DNA of 64,000 nt from Alsobacter ponti. Lineage in GTDB: Bacteria; Pseudomonadota; Alphaproteobacteria; Rhizobiales; Beijerinckiaceae. Position 1 is the first letter of the stretch, and the number at the start of each line of letters is the position of its first letter. Shown one piece after another: positions 44,343 to 54,755 of this stretch. Location: assembly GCF_024294805.1 (NCBI RefSeq), contig NZ_JANCLU010000002.1:186001-250000 (forward strand), in the 5' to 3' direction. The translations under genes were made by a program, and so were the position numbers. The notes beneath the pieces were generated by a model. It had not been told where the DNA came from and ran no database searches. It was given only the letters and a program-made list of their open reading frames with translations.

Positions 44343-47300
44343 ATGCTCAAGGAGATCTCGCGGCGGCGGTTCCTCGGAACCGGCAGCGCGGCTCTGGCGG
44401 GCACTGCGATCGGCGCGTTCGGCTTCGATGGAGTCGAGGACGCGCTGGCTGCATCTATCCGGCCATTCAAGCTCGCGCAGACCAGTGAAACCCGCAACAC
44501 CTGCCCCTACTGCTCGGTGGGCTGCGGAATCATCATGTATTCCAAGGGGGCCGACAAGGCCGCCGGGAAGCTCGGGACGATCAGCTTCATCGACGGCGAT
44601 CCCGACCACCCGACCAACAAGGGCACGCTGTGCCCGAAGGGCTCGGGGCTGCTGGATTTCGTCAACGCCGAGACCCGCACCAAATACCCGATGGTCCGCA
44701 AGCCGGGCTCCGACAAATGGGAGCGCGTGACCTGGGACTACGCGCTCGACCGCATCGCCCGGCTGATGAAGGACGACCGCGACGCGAACTTCATCGCCAA
44801 GAACCAGGACGGCACGACGGTCAACCGCTGGCTGTCCACGGGCTTCCTCGCCGCGTCGGCGACGACGAACGAAACGGCCTGGATGACCTACAAGGTCGTC
44901 CGGTCCACCGGCATGTTGGTGTTCGACAACCAGGCGCGTGTCTGACACGGCCCGACGGTGGCGAGTCTCGCCCCGACGTTTGGCCGTGGAGCAATGACCA
45001 ACTCCTGGACCGACATCAAGAACACGGACCTCGTGCTGATCATGGGCGGCAACGCCGCCGAGGCGCATCCGTGTGGATTCAAGTGGGTCACGGAGGCGAA
45101 GGCCAACCGCGGCGCCAAGCTGATCGTCGTCGACCCGCGCTACACGCGCTCGGCGTCCGTGGCGGATTACTACGCTCCCATTCGCCAGGGCACCGACATC
45201 GCGTTCCTGCTCGGGGTGATCGCCTACCTGATCAAGAACGACAAGATCCAGTGGGAGTACACGCGCAACTACACGTCCGCGCCTTTGATCGTGAAGGAGG
45301 GCTTCGGCTACAAGGACGGCCTGTTCACCGGCTATGACGAGTCGAAGCGCGACTACGACCGCGCCTCGTGGGACTACGAGTTCGACGAGCAGGGCTTCGC
45401 CAAGGTGGACCCGACGCTGCAGCACCCGCGCTGCGTCTGGAACCTGCTGAAGGAGCACGTCGCCCAGTACACGCCGGAGACCGTCTCCCGCATCTGCGGC
45501 ACGCCGAAGGAGGCGTTCCTGAAGATCGCGGAGATGATCGGCGAGACGTCCGCGCCCGACAAGGTGATGACGTCGATGTACGCGCTCGGCTGGACCCAGC
45601 ACTCCAAGGGGTCGCAGAACATCCGCTGCATGGCGATGCTGCAGCTGCTGCTCGGCAACATGGGGATGATGGGCGGCGGCATGAACGCGCTGCGCGGCCA
45701 CTCCAACATCCAGGGGCTGACCGACCTCGGGCTCATGTCCAACCTGCTGCCCGGCTACCTGACGCTGGCGACGGACCGCGAGCCGGACCTGGAGACCTAC
45801 ATGAAGACGCGCGGCTTTAAGCCGATGCGTCCCGGCCAGACGTCGTTCTGGCAGAACTACAAGAAGTTCTTTGTGAGCTTCCAGAAGTCCATGTGGGGCG
45901 CCGCCGCGACGGCCGAGAACCAGTGGGGCTACGACTTCCTGCCCAAGCTGGACCTGCCGTCCTACGACGTGCTGCGGGCCTTCGAGCTCATGCACCAGGG
46001 CAAGATGAACGGGTACTTCTGCCAGGGCTTCAACCCCCTGATGTCGTTCCCCAACAAGAACAAGATCCGCGCCGCCCTGGGCAAGCTGAAGTTCCTGGTG
46101 GTGATGGACCCGCTCCAGACGGAGACGGCCCGCTTCTGGGAGAACCACGGCGAGTTCAATCCGTCCGACCCGTCCAAGGTGCAGACGGAGGTGTTCGAGC
46201 TTCCCACCACCCTCTTCGCGGAGGACGAGGGCTCGCTGACGAACTCCTCGCGCTGGCTCCAGTGGCACTGGCCGGGGCAGGACAAGCGCTTCGAGATCCG
46301 CTCGGACGTGTGGGTCGTGGCCCAGATCTTCCGGCGGCTCAAGGCCCTCTACGAAAAGGAGGGCGGCGCCTATCCGGACGCCATGAAGGCGCTGACCTGG
46401 GAGTACGCGAACCCCGACGAACCCAGCCCCGAGGAACTCGCGCGCGAGATCAACGGGAAGGTTCTCGAGGACGTGCCGGACCCCGCCGACCCCAGCAAGA
46501 AGCTGCTGGAGAAGGGCAAGCAGGTTCCCGCCTTCGCCATGCTGCGCGACGACGGCACGACGTCTTCGGGCAACTGGATCTATTGCGGCTGCTTCACGGA
46601 CGCCGGCAACATGATGGCGCGCCGCGACAACCGCGATCCGTCCGGGCTCGGCGTGTACCAGAACTGGTCCTTCTCATGGCCGGCGAACAGGCGCGTGCTC
46701 TACAACCGCGCCTCGGCGGACCTCCAGGGCAAGCCCTGGGACGCGAAGCGCTCGCCCATCGCGTGGGACGGCTCCAAGTGGTCGGGTCCGGACATTCCGG
46801 ACATCGCCCCGACGGCCAAGCCGGACCAGGTGATGCCGTTCATCATGACGAACGAGGGGGTGGGACGCCTGTTCGTGCGCAACATGATGAAGGACGGTCC
46901 GTTCCCGGTTCACTACGAACCGTTCGAGAGCCCGGTCGCGAACGTCATCGCGCCCAAGGTTCGCGGCAATCCCGCCGCGCGCGTCTTCAAGGGAGACATG
47001 GAGCAGTTCGGCGACGCCAAGGAATTCCCCTACGCGGCGGTGACCTACCGGCTTACCGAGCACTTCCACTACTGGACGAAGCACAATCAGGTGAACGCAG
47101 TGATGCAGCCTGAATTCTTCGTCGAGATCTCGGAAGAGCTGGCGCGGGAGAAGGGCATCCAGAAAGGCGGCTGGGTGCGCGTCGACTCGGCGCGCGGCTT
47201 CGTGAAGGCCAAGGCGGTCGTCACCAAGCGCATCAAACCGATGACGTGCGACGGCAAGACCGTACACGTGGTCGGCATCCCCATCCACTGGGGGTTCATC

Positions 47301-47429
47301 GGCGCCACGAAGAAGGGGTTCGGGGCCAACTCCCTGACGCCCTTCGTCGGCGACGCGAACATCGAGACGCCGGAGTTCAAGGCGTTCCTGGTGGACATCA
47401 GGGCCGATACCGGCCCGGCGACGTCGTGA
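44343..47429 (+). CDS. fdoG: Formate dehydrogenase alpha subunit, selenocysteine-containing
   Basis: The 1028-residue molybdopterin enzyme oxidises formate to CO2 in the periplasm. It begins with a twin-arginine signal (SRRRFLGTGSAALAG), then a [4Fe-4S] site (CPYCSVGCG). The codon at 44943-44945 (residue 201) is an in-frame TGA in the context VFDNQARV-U-HGPTVASLAP, the exact context of selenocysteine in E. coli FdnG/FdoG. The frame continues without a break to 47429, and a SECIS hairpin follows the TGA. Length matches FdnG (about 1015). Downstream come the iron-sulfur and cytochrome b subunits. Without Sec decoding it would be mis-annotated as two fragments, 44343-44945 and 44958-47429. Confidence 0.95.
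44943..44988 (+). promoter_or_regulatory. Bacterial SECIS element after the UGA codon
   Basis: Directly after the TGA, CACGGCC (44946-44952) pairs with GGCCGTG (44982-44988). An inner stem GGCGA (44960-44964) pairs with TCGCC (44968-44972) around a GTC loop, giving the AGUC-type apical loop seen in E. coli fdnG and fdhF. SelB binds this hairpin to place Sec-tRNA at the UGA. Confidence 0.85.
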
Positions 47430-47444
47430 GGGGAGGGCGCTTCA

Positions 47445-48353
47445 ATGGCTGATATCGCACTTGAACTCGCCCGCCAGTCCGCCACCGCCGGCGGCATCAC
47501 GGGGGCGCTCGCGCCGAAGGACGATTTCCAGGTCTCGAAGCTCATCGACACGTCGAAGTGCATCGGGTGCAAGGCGTGTCAGGTCGCCTGCCTGGAATGG
47601 AACGATCTGCGCGAGCAGGTGGGGGTCAACACCGGCGTCTACGACAACCCGCACGACCTCACCGAGAACACCTGGACCCTGATCCGCTTCACGGAGTGGG
47701 ACAACACCGCGACGGGCCGGCTCGAATGGCTCATCCGCAAGGACGGTTGCATGCACTGCGCCGACCCCGGATGCCTGAAGGCCTGCCCCTCGCCGGGCGC
47801 CATCGTGCAGTACACGAACGGCATCGTGGACTTCAACCACTCCGCGTGCATCGGCTGCGGCTACTGCATCAAGGGATGCCCGTTCAACATCCCGCGCATC
47901 TCGAAGACGACGGAGAAGGCCTACAAGTGCACGCTCTGCGTGGACCGCGTGGCCGTCGGCCAGGGACCGGCCTGCGCGAAGGCGTGCCCGACCCAGGCCA
48001 TCTCCTTCGGCACCAAGGCGCAGATGAAGCAACTCGCCGAGAAGCGGGTCGCCGACCTCAAGAGCCGCGGTTTCGACCAGGCGGGCCTGTACGATCCGCC
48101 GGGCGTGGGCGGCACGCACGTCATGTACGTGCTGCACCACAACGACAGGCCGCAGCTCTACGCCAGCCTGCCCGACAACCCGCGCATCTCGCCGGTGGTC
48201 GAGCTGTGGAAGGGCGCTGTAAAGTACGCCGGCATTGCCCTGATGGGCGTGGCGGCGCTGACCGGCGTGCTGCACCACACCGTGATGGGGGCGAACCGCG
48301 TCACCGCCCGTGACGAGGAAGAAGGCGAGAAAATCCAGGAGGGCCGGAAGTGA
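47445..48353 (+). CDS. fdoH: Formate dehydrogenase iron-sulfur (beta) subunit
   Basis: The 302 residues carry four ferredoxin-type cysteine clusters ([45 protein letters not shown] with CAKACP) that form an electron wire from the Mo site. A C-terminal membrane helix ([17 protein letters not shown]) anchors the periplasmic domain. Length and layout match E. coli FdnH/FdoH. It begins 15 bases after fdoG and overlaps the cytochrome subunit by four bases. Confidence 0.95.
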   Translation: MADIALELARQSATAGGITGALAPKDDFQVSKLIDTSKCIGCKACQVACLEWNDLREQVGVNTGVYDNPHDLTENTWTLIRFTEWDNTATGRLEWLIRKDGCMHCADPGCLKACPSPGAIVQYTNGIVDFNHSACIGCGYCIKGCPFNIPRISKTTEKAYKCTLCVDRVAVGQGPACAKACPTQAISFGTKAQMKQLAEKRVADLKSRGFDQAGLYDPPGVGGTHVMYVLHHNDRPQLYASLPDNPRISPVVELWKGAVKYAGIALMGVAALTGVLHHTVMGANRVTARDEEEGEKIQEGRK

Positions 48354-49015
48354 GCCCGTCCAACGATACGATCGAACGCCACGCCGTCTCCCGCTACACG
48401 ACGGGCGCGCGGCTGAACCACTGGGTGACGGCGATCAGCCTCATCCTGCTCGCCCTGAGCGGGATGGCGCTGTTCACGCCGTCGCTCTTCTTTCTCACCG
48501 GCCTGTTCGGGGGCGGAACGCTGACGCGCGAGATCCATCCGTGGATCGGCGTCGTGCTGTTCTTCTCCTTCGCCGGCCTGTTCGTCCGCTTCGTCAGGCT
48601 CAATTTGTGGAACGCCGACGACACCAGGTGGATGCGCAACCTCGGCGCGGTGATGCGCGCCGACGAGGAAAACGTCGCCGAGGTCGGCAAGTACAATGCC
48701 GGCCAGAAGCTGGTGTTCTGGGGGATGTCCCTGCTCATCCTGGTTCTGATCACCTCGGGACTGGCGATCTGGGACGAGTATTTCTTCGCCTACACCACCA
48801 TCGACCAGAAGCGCTTCGCGGTGCTGGCGCATGCCCTGGCGGCGGTGGGCGCCATCACCATCTGGATCGTGCACGTCTACGCCGCGATCTGGGTGCGCGG
48901 CACGGTCCGCGCCATGACGCGCGGCACCGTCACCGCGGGCTGGGCCTACCGGCACCACCGCAAATGGCTTCGCCAGAAGGCGGCGGAGCCGGCGCAGCGC
49001 GCGCCCGGCGCCTGA
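48350..49015 (+). CDS. fdoI: Formate dehydrogenase cytochrome b556 (gamma) subunit
   Basis: The 221-residue four-helix membrane protein carries the b-type hemes and passes electrons to quinone. Axial-ligand His candidates are in [46 protein letters not shown] and [13 protein letters not shown]. Length fits the FdnI/FdoI family (211-217). It overlaps the beta-subunit gene (ATGA-type at 48350) and is followed by a hairpin before fdhE. Confidence 0.95.
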   Translation: MSPSNDTIERHAVSRYTTGARLNHWVTAISLILLALSGMALFTPSLFFLTGLFGGGTLTREIHPWIGVVLFFSFAGLFVRFVRLNLWNADDTRWMRNLGAVMRADEENVAEVGKYNAGQKLVFWGMSLLILVLITSGLAIWDEYFFAYTTIDQKRFAVLAHALAAVGAITIWIVHVYAAIWVRGTVRAMTRGTVTAGWAYRHHRKWLRQKAAEPAQRAPGA

Positions 49016-49022
49016 TCTCTCT

Positions 49023-49050
49023 CGCTCCCGGACCGCCAGGCCCGGGAGCG
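49023..49050 (+). terminator. Hairpin between fdoI and fdhE
   Basis: A nine-base perfect stem, CGCTCCCGG and CCGGGAGCG, lies just after the fdoI stop. There is no T run, so it may set the fdo/fdhE transcript ratio or protect the upstream mRNA rather than end transcription completely. Confidence 0.4.
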
Positions 49051-49067
49051 CCTTGAACACGTGACCC

Positions 49068-50000
49068 GTGAGGTTCGTTTCATTGTCCAGTCCCGTCGCA
49101 CCGCAGTTCCAGCCCGTTCACATCGGCGACGCGGCCGAACCGCCCCTCGCCGTCGCGCCAGACCCGGCCAGCCTCTTCGCCCGCCGCGCGGCGCGGTTCC
49201 GCGACCTCGTTCCCGATCACCCGCTCGGTCCCTATCTCGCCTTCCTCGGCGACCTCGCCGGGGCGCAGGCGGCCGTCGTGGCCGACCTGCCGCCGCCGAG
49301 CCTGCCGGCCGCCGAGCAAATGGAACGCGCCTACGAGCACGGCATGGCGCCGATCGCCCGCGCCTCCGTGGAGGTCGACGCGGCGATGCTGGACACGCTC
49401 TCGCGCCTGTTCGACGCCGCCGCCGGGATGGACATGCCCGAGGCCTCGGCCGCTGCGCTCGCCGGCGTGCGCGCCGCCTCGCCCGACGAGATGCGGCAGA
49501 TGATCGGCAACGTCCTCGAGGACGCGTTGCCCGCGCACGAATTGGCCGAGCACGTCTTCGTCGCCGCCGGCCTGCAGGTGCATTTCGCCCGGCTCGCCGC
49601 GTCGCTTGCCGCCGAGCGGCTGTCTTCGGTCGCCGACGGGGCGTGCCCCGCCTGCGGCGGCCCGCCCGTCGCGTCGGAGGTGGTCGGCTGGTCCGGCGCG
49701 CACGGCACGCGCTTCGTCAGCTGCGCCACCTGCGCGACGCGCTGGCACGTGGTCCGCATCAAGTGCGTGGCGTGTTCCTCCACCAAGGGCATCCGCTACT
49801 CCCACGTCGAGGGGACGGCCGACACCATCAAGGCCGAGTGCTGCGACGCCTGCGGCTGCTACCTCAAGATCTTCCACACGGCGACGGACCCGAAGCTCGA
49901 CCCCGTCGCCGATGACGTCGCGAGCGCCGGCCTCGACCTGATGGTTCGCGAGGAGGGCTATCGGAGGGCGGGGTTCAACGTGTTCCTCGCCGGCTTCTGA
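49068..50000 (+). CDS. fdhE: Formate dehydrogenase maturation protein FdhE
   Basis: The 310-residue cytoplasmic rubredoxin-like protein has Cys pairs CPACGG, CATC, CVAC and CDACG; the C-terminal HVEGTADTIKAECCDACG is typical of FdhE. It binds iron and checks or supports assembly of the formate dehydrogenase before Tat export. The start is a GTG at 49068, preceded by only a weak site; a TTG five codons later is another option. It is followed six bases later by selA, linking enzyme maturation with selenocysteine synthesis. No FdhD homologue is in the window. Confidence 0.9.
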   Translation: MRFVSLSSPVAPQFQPVHIGDAAEPPLAVAPDPASLFARRAARFRDLVPDHPLGPYLAFLGDLAGAQAAVVADLPPPSLPAAEQMERAYEHGMAPIARASVEVDAAMLDTLSRLFDAAAGMDMPEASAAALAGVRAASPDEMRQMIGNVLEDALPAHELAEHVFVAAGLQVHFARLAASLAAERLSSVADGACPACGGPPVASEVVGWSGAHGTRFVSCATCATRWHVVRIKCVACSSTKGIRYSHVEGTADTIKAECCDACGCYLKIFHTATDPKLDPVADDVASAGLDLMVREEGYRRAGFNVFLAGF

Positions 50001-50006
50001 GCGCCG

Positions 50007-51407
50007 ATGGACACGCCGGCTCCGTCCCGCGCCCTGCCGTCGGTGGACCGCGTGCTGCGCAGCGACCTCGGTCGGCTGGCGGTGGCGACCTTCGGCCGCG
50101 CCGAGGCCGGCGACGCCATCCGCGACGCGCTGGCCGTCTGGCGCGCCGGCCCGCCGACGCCGCGGGCGCCGTCGCCCGACGACGTCGCCGCCCGCGCCAT
50201 GGCCCGCCTGGAGGCGCGCGCCGCGCCCTCGCAGCGCCGCGTCATCAATCTCACCGGCACGGTGCTGCACACCAATCTGGGCCGCGCGCAGTTGCCCGAG
50301 GAAGCCGTCGAGGCGGTGGTGACGGCGATGCGCCATCCCACGACGCTGGAGTTCTCGCTGGAGAACGGCGGGCGCGGCGAGCGCGACGACCACGTCCGCG
50401 GCCTGATCCGTGAATTGACAGGGGCCGAGGACGCCTGCCTCGTCAACAACAACGCCGCCGCGCTGCTGCTGGTGCTCGCCACCCACGCCAAAGGCAAGGA
50501 GTGCGTCGTCTCGCGCGGCGAACTGATCGAGATCGGCGGCTCGTTCCGGCTGCCCGAGATCATGGCCCGCTCCGGCGCGAAGCTGCGCGAGGTGGGAACC
50601 ACCAACCGCACGCATGCGCGCGACTTCGAGGAGGCGATCGGCCCGCGCACCGGGCTGATCCTCAAGGCGCACACGTCGAACTACGCCATCCAGGGTTTCA
50701 CCGCCGAGACGCAACCGGGAGAGCTGGCGGCGCTGGCGCGGCGGGCGGGCGTGCCGTTCGTCGACGATCTCGGTTCGGGCTCGCTGGTCGATCTCTCGCG
50801 CTACGGCCTGGCCCGCGAGCGGACCGTGCGCGACGCGCTCGCGGCGGGGGCCGACCTCGTGACGTTCTCCGGCGACAAGCTGCTGGGCGGGCCGCAATGC
50901 GGGTTCGTCGTCGGCCGCGCCGACCTGGTGCGCGCCTGCGCCCGCAATCCGCTCAAGCGCGCGCTGCGGCTCGACAAGCTGCGGCTGGCGGCGCTGGAGG
51001 CGACGCTGAAGCTCTACCGCGACCCCGACCGCCTCGCCGGGCGGCTGCCGACGCTGCGCTTCCTGTCCCGCGCCGAGCCCGACATCCGCGCCCAGGCCGA
51101 CCGCCTCCTGGAGGCCTGGCGCGCCGCGCTGCCGGAGGGCTGGACGGCCGAGGTGGCGGCTTGCGCCAGCCAGATCGGCTCCGGCGCGCTGCCGGTCGAC
51201 ACGCTGCCCAGCGCCGCCCTCGTCGCCTCGCCGCCCGGCCGCCGCAAGGGCCACGCGCTGGCGGACTTCGCCACGCGGCTGCGCGGCCTGCCCGTGCCGG
51301 TCATCGGGCGCGTCAAGGACGACCGGTTCTGGCTCGACCTGCGATGCCTCGACGACGAGGAGACGTTCGCCGCGCAGCTCGCCTCGCTGCGGGGAGGGGC
51401 GGCATGA
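50007..51407 (+). CDS. selA: L-seryl-tRNA(Sec) selenium transferase
   Basis: The 466-residue PLP enzyme converts Ser-tRNA(Sec) to Sec-tRNA(Sec) with selenophosphate. The N-terminal tRNA-binding part starts [18 protein letters not shown]. Fold-type I motifs are [37 protein letters not shown] and the PLP-Lys [11 protein letters not shown]. Length matches E. coli SelA (463). Its stop overlaps the start of the Sel1-repeat gene by four bases. Confidence 0.95.
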   Translation: MDTPAPSRALPSVDRVLRSDLGRLAVATFGRAEAGDAIRDALAVWRAGPPTPRAPSPDDVAARAMARLEARAAPSQRRVINLTGTVLHTNLGRAQLPEEAVEAVVTAMRHPTTLEFSLENGGRGERDDHVRGLIRELTGAEDACLVNNNAAALLLVLATHAKGKECVVSRGELIEIGGSFRLPEIMARSGAKLREVGTTNRTHARDFEEAIGPRTGLILKAHTSNYAIQGFTAETQPGELAALARRAGVPFVDDLGSGSLVDLSRYGLARERTVRDALAAGADLVTFSGDKLLGGPQCGFVVGRADLVRACARNPLKRALRLDKLRLAALEATLKLYRDPDRLAGRLPTLRFLSRAEPDIRAQADRLLEAWRAALPEGWTAEVAACASQIGSGALPVDTLPSAALVASPPGRRKGHALADFATRLRGLPVPVIGRVKDDRFWLDLRCLDDEETFAAQLASLRGGAA

Positions 51408-52192
51408 TCCTCTCGCTGCTGACCGGACGGCGCGCCGCGCCGAGCCTCGACGACCGCCTCGCCGAGGCGAGGACGCTGGCCGAGCGCGGCGACTACGACG
51501 CGGCGCTGGCGATCTGGGGGCCTCTCGCCCACCAGGGCGTGGCGCGCGCCGCCAACAATGTCGGCGCGTGCTTCATGGGCGGGCTGGGCGTGGCGCGCGA
51601 CGAGGCGCTGGGCCTGCGCTGGCTCACGCTGGCGGCGGAGGGCGGCGACCCCGCCGGGCAGCGCAACCTCGCCTCCGCCTGCCTGCAGGGCCAGGGCTGC
51701 GAGCCCGACCCCGCCGCGGCGCTTCACTGGTACCGCAAGGCGGCGGAGGGCGGCGACGCGCCGGCGCGCGACATGCTCTCGTGGATGCTGCTGGAAGGCG
51801 AGCTGACGCCGCCCGATCCGGTCGAGGCGCGCCGCTGGGCCGAGCTGGCCGCCGCCGACGGCGTCGCCAGCGCCATGACCCGGATGGGCATGATCTTTCA
51901 CAACGCGCTCGGCGTGGAGCGGGACGCGGCGCTGGCGGCGTCCTGGTGGGCGAAGGGGGTCGAGGCCGGCGACGCCGACGCCATGGCGATGCTCGGCGCG
52001 GCCAACCATCTCGGCCAGGGCGTGGAGCGCGATCCGTTGCGCGCCATGACGCTGCTGGTGATGGCGCGCGACCGCGGCTCGCCGCTCGCCGGCACGTTCT
52101 TTGGCGTCGTGCGCGCCAGCCTCTCCGACGAGGCCTTCGCGCTGGCGGAGCGCCTCGCGGCCGAGGCGTCGGCCGAGGGAGGCGCGGCATGA
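51404..52192 (+). CDS. Sel1-repeat (TPR-like) protein
   Basis: The 262 residues contain about six Sel1-like repeats with the AxxxLGxxxxxGxGVxxD pattern: [48 protein letters not shown] and [15 protein letters not shown] are clear. It has no signal peptide. Despite the name, Sel1 repeats have nothing to do with selenium; they are protein-binding scaffolds. It is locked between selA and selB by four-base overlaps at both ends, so it may help hold the Sec machinery or its partners together. That is inference from position. Confidence 0.85.
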   Translation: MILSLLTGRRAAPSLDDRLAEARTLAERGDYDAALAIWGPLAHQGVARAANNVGACFMGGLGVARDEALGLRWLTLAAEGGDPAGQRNLASACLQGQGCEPDPAAALHWYRKAAEGGDAPARDMLSWMLLEGELTPPDPVEARRWAELAAADGVASAMTRMGMIFHNALGVERDAALAASWWAKGVEAGDADAMAMLGAANHLGQGVERDPLRAMTLLVMARDRGSPLAGTFFGVVRASLSDEAFALAERLAAEASAEGGAA

Positions 52193-54312
52193 TCGTCGGC
52201 ACCGCCGGCCACGTCGACCACGGCAAGACATCGCTGGTGAAGGCGCTGACCGGCGTCGACGCCGACCGGCTGAAGGAGGAGAAGGAGCGCGGCATCACCA
52301 TCGACCTGGGCTTCGCCTACTGGCCCCAGGATGACGGCGGCGTCATCGGCTTCGTCGACGTGCCCGGCCACGAGCGCTTCGTCCACACCATGCTGGCGGG
52401 CGCGCAGGCGCTCGACCTCGTGCTGCTCGTCGTCGCCGCCGACGACGGCGTCATGCCGCAGACGCGCGAGCACGCCGAGATCGTCCGCCTGCTCGGCATT
52501 GACGAGGTCGTGGTGGCCCTCACCAAGGTCGACGCGGTGGACGCCGCGCGCCGCGCCGCCGTCACCGCCGAGATCGCCGCCTGGCTCGCCGAGGCGGGCT
52601 TCGCCGGCGGCGCCATCCTGCCCGTGTCGAGCGTCACCGGGGAGGGCGTCGCGGAGCTCGCGGCGCTTCTCTCCGCCCGCCACCGCGCGCTGCGGGCGCG
52701 CGACGCCTCGCGCCTGTTCCGCCTGTCGGTCGACCGCGCCTTCGTGCTGCAGGGAACTGGCGTGGTCGTGACCGGCATGGCGCTCGACGGCAGCGTCTCG
52801 GTGGGCGACGCGGTGGTGGTGTCGCCGGCGGGCCACGAGGCCCGGGTGCGCTCCATCCACGCCCAGAACCGCAAGGCGGAGACCGGCGTCGCCGGCCAGC
52901 GTTGCGCGCTCAACCTGGCCGGGCCGGCGATCTCGCGCGAAACGGTGGCGCGCGGCGACATGGTGGTCGCGCCGGCGGCGCACGCCCCCGCCCAGCGCAT
53001 CGACGCCGTGCTGGTCGTGGCGTCCGGCGCGGCGAAGGGACTGACCCAGTGGATGCCCGCCCGGCTGCATCACGGCACGGCCGAGGTGGGGGCTCGCATC
53101 GTCCTGCTCGACGCCGAGGCGCCGACGCGCGGCGAGACGGTGCTCGCCCAGCTGGTGCTGGAGCGCCCGATCTGCGCGCGCGCGCAGGACCGGTTCGTGC
53201 TGCGCGACGTCTCGGCGAGCCGCACGCTCGCCGGCGGGCGGTTCCTCGACCTGCGCGCGCCGGAACGCCGGCGGCGCGCCCCCGAGCGGCTGGCGCTGCT
53301 CGCCGCGCTGGCCGAGGCGGGCGCGGAGGGCGGGTTGCGGACGCTGCTGGAGCGCGCCGCGGGCGCGGTCGACCTCGCCGCCTGGGCCCGCGACGCCGGC
53401 GTGCCGCTGGCCGAAGCCCGGGCGCGGGCGCAGGCGGCCGGCGCGGTGCTCGTCGGCGCGGAGGGAGGCGTGTTCGCGGTCTCCGGCGAGCGGCTGGACG
53501 CGCTGTCGGAGGCGCTGCGCGGGGCGCTCGCGGATTTCCACGCGGCCCATCCCGATCTCGGCGGGCAGGGGCTGGAGCGACTGCGGATGCAGGCCGCGCG
53601 CGCCATTCCCGCGGCGCTGTTCCGCCTGCTGCTGCGCCGCTTCGCGGAGCAGGGCTGGCTCGCCGTCGACGGCAACTGGGTGCGGCTCGCGAGCCATCGC
53701 GTCGAGGTGCCGCCCGAGGACGCCGAGTTGTGGACGCTGATCCGCCCGCTGATCGCCGGCGAGGTCCGCTTCCGGCCGCCGCGCGTTCGCGACATCGCCG
53801 ACACGCTCGGCATCGGCGAGGAGGCCGTGCGCCGCGTGCTGCTGCGCCTCGCGCGCGCCGGCGAGGCGGACGAGGTGGCGCACGACCACTTCCTGTTGCG
53901 CCCGGCGGTGGCCGAGGCGGTGGACATGGCGCGCCGCCTCGAGGAGGATGCGGGCGGCTGGTTCGTGGCCGCGCAGTTCCGCGACCGGCTCGAGGCCGCC
54001 TGCGGCGGCGTGGTGGGGCGCAAGGTGGCGATCCAGGTCCTCGAATTCCTCGACCGGCACGGCGTGACCATCCGGCGCGGGGACAAACGGCGCATCAACC
54101 CGCATCGGCGGGAGCTGTTCGCGGTCGCGGAGGGCTCCGCGCCAGGCGACACATCGATTTCAGGAAGAGAAGCGTCCCCGGTGGGGCGGCCGGACTTCAA
54201 ATCCGGTTGGGGCCGCGAGACGGTCTCAGGTGGGTTCGACTCCCATTCTCTTCCGCCACCTTCGCCGCGCGCCGCCGCGCCGTCTCCCGCGACGGGAGGC
54301 GGCCGTGGCTGA
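52189..54312 (+). CDS. selB: Selenocysteine-specific elongation factor SelB
   Basis: The frame is 707 codons. Residues 1-165 are the GTPase ([25 protein letters not shown]), followed by EF-Tu-like domains (170-350). C-terminal winged helices read the SECIS hairpin (about 375-640, ending [10 protein letters not shown] near 644). The conserved protein ends there, but no stop follows; from codon 659 the frame runs exactly through the tRNA-Sec gene and stops at 54310-54312, adding about 50 residues not seen in the family. Whether the last part is made, or trimmed with the tRNA, is open. It overlaps the Sel1-repeat gene (ATGA) and the next gene's GTG. Confidence 0.9.
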   Translation: MIVGTAGHVDHGKTSLVKALTGVDADRLKEEKERGITIDLGFAYWPQDDGGVIGFVDVPGHERFVHTMLAGAQALDLVLLVVAADDGVMPQTREHAEIVRLLGIDEVVVALTKVDAVDAARRAAVTAEIAAWLAEAGFAGGAILPVSSVTGEGVAELAALLSARHRALRARDASRLFRLSVDRAFVLQGTGVVVTGMALDGSVSVGDAVVVSPAGHEARVRSIHAQNRKAETGVAGQRCALNLAGPAISRETVARGDMVVAPAAHAPAQRIDAVLVVASGAAKGLTQWMPARLHHGTAEVGARIVLLDAEAPTRGETVLAQLVLERPICARAQDRFVLRDVSASRTLAGGRFLDLRAPERRRRAPERLALLAALAEAGAEGGLRTLLERAAGAVDLAAWARDAGVPLAEARARAQAAGAVLVGAEGGVFAVSGERLDALSEALRGALADFHAAHPDLGGQGLERLRMQAARAIPAALFRLLLRRFAEQGWLAVDGNWVRLASHRVEVPPEDAELWTLIRPLIAGEVRFRPPRVRDIADTLGIGEEAVRRVLLRLARAGEADEVAHDHFLLRPAVAEAVDMARRLEEDAGGWFVAAQFRDRLEAACGGVVGRKVAIQVLEFLDRHGVTIRRGDKRRINPHRRELFAVAEGSAPGDTSISGREASPVGRPDFKSGWGRETVSGGFDSHSLPPPSPRAAAPSPATGGGRG
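54163..54258 (+). tRNA. selC: tRNA-Sec (anticodon TCA), inside the selB frame
   Basis: The eight-base acceptor stem pairs GGAAGAGA (54163-54170) with TCTCTTCC (54247-54254). It is followed by discriminator G and an encoded CCA (54256-54258). The anticodon arm CCGGA-CTTCAAA-TCCGG puts TCA at 54197-54199, and the T arm is GTGGG-TTCGACT-CCCAT. A long variable arm lies between. Length (96) and the 8-base acceptor plus 5-base T stem are diagnostic of bacterial tRNA-Sec. It is on the same strand as selB and sits completely within its open frame. Confidence 0.95.
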
Positions 54313-54754
54313 CGGCTTCCTCGACCGGCTGCGGCAGGCCGCCGCCAGCGCGCGCGACGCCGAGGACGCGTTCCGCCGCGGCTACGCGGAGCGGGTTCGC
54401 GTGCTGGAGCGCGAGCGCGTCTTCGCCCATCGCCGCTCCGGGCTGCTGGAGGCCGTCGCCGCCGCCGTCGCCGGCGCCGCCGATGCGGACGAGGCGGCGC
54501 GGCGCGGCCGCGACGCGCTGGCCCAGAAGACCGGCCTCTCCGGCGCCAACGAGGCGCACAAGGTGATCCTCGACCGGTTCTCGCCCGTCACCGAGGCGAT
54601 CGACGAGGCCTTGAACTGCGAGGGCGAGCCCGACCACGACGCCGTCCTCGCGCGTTTGGCCGAGTTCGAGGACTGGTTCGCCGCGCGCTCGGGCCAGCCC
54701 TTCCTCGCCCTTTTCGACGTCTACGCGCAGGAAACACCCGTGGTGGATTTTTGA
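54305..54754 (+). CDS. Unknown protein in the selenocysteine/lipoyl operon, 149 aa
   Basis: The GTG start at 54305 overlaps the end of the selB frame. The protein is mostly helical and acidic (LERERVFAHRRSGLLEAVAA, FSPVTEAIDEALNCEGEPD) and ends ETPVVDF. It has one Cys, no membrane segment and no known motif. I do not recognise it. It is one base upstream of the next unknown gene and in the same run as the radical SAM and lipoyl genes, so it is a candidate accessory protein of that pathway. The frame is unlikely to be spurious, since codons are GC-ending throughout. Confidence 0.7.
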   Translation: MADGFLDRLRQAAASARDAEDAFRRGYAERVRVLERERVFAHRRSGLLEAVAAAVAGAADADEAARRGRDALAQKTGLSGANEAHKVILDRFSPVTEAIDEALNCEGEPDHDAVLARLAEFEDWFAARSGQPFLALFDVYAQETPVVDF

Positions 54755-54755
54755 G

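Noticed and set aside
44343-47429. Formate dehydrogenase broken by a nonsense mutation at 44943
   Set aside because: The TGA is at the conserved selenocysteine position, a SECIS hairpin follows, the frame continues, and all sel genes are nearby.
54121-54312. A genuine extra C-terminal domain of SelB
   Set aside because: The extra residues are the translation of selC and its flank, so they are read-through and not a domain.
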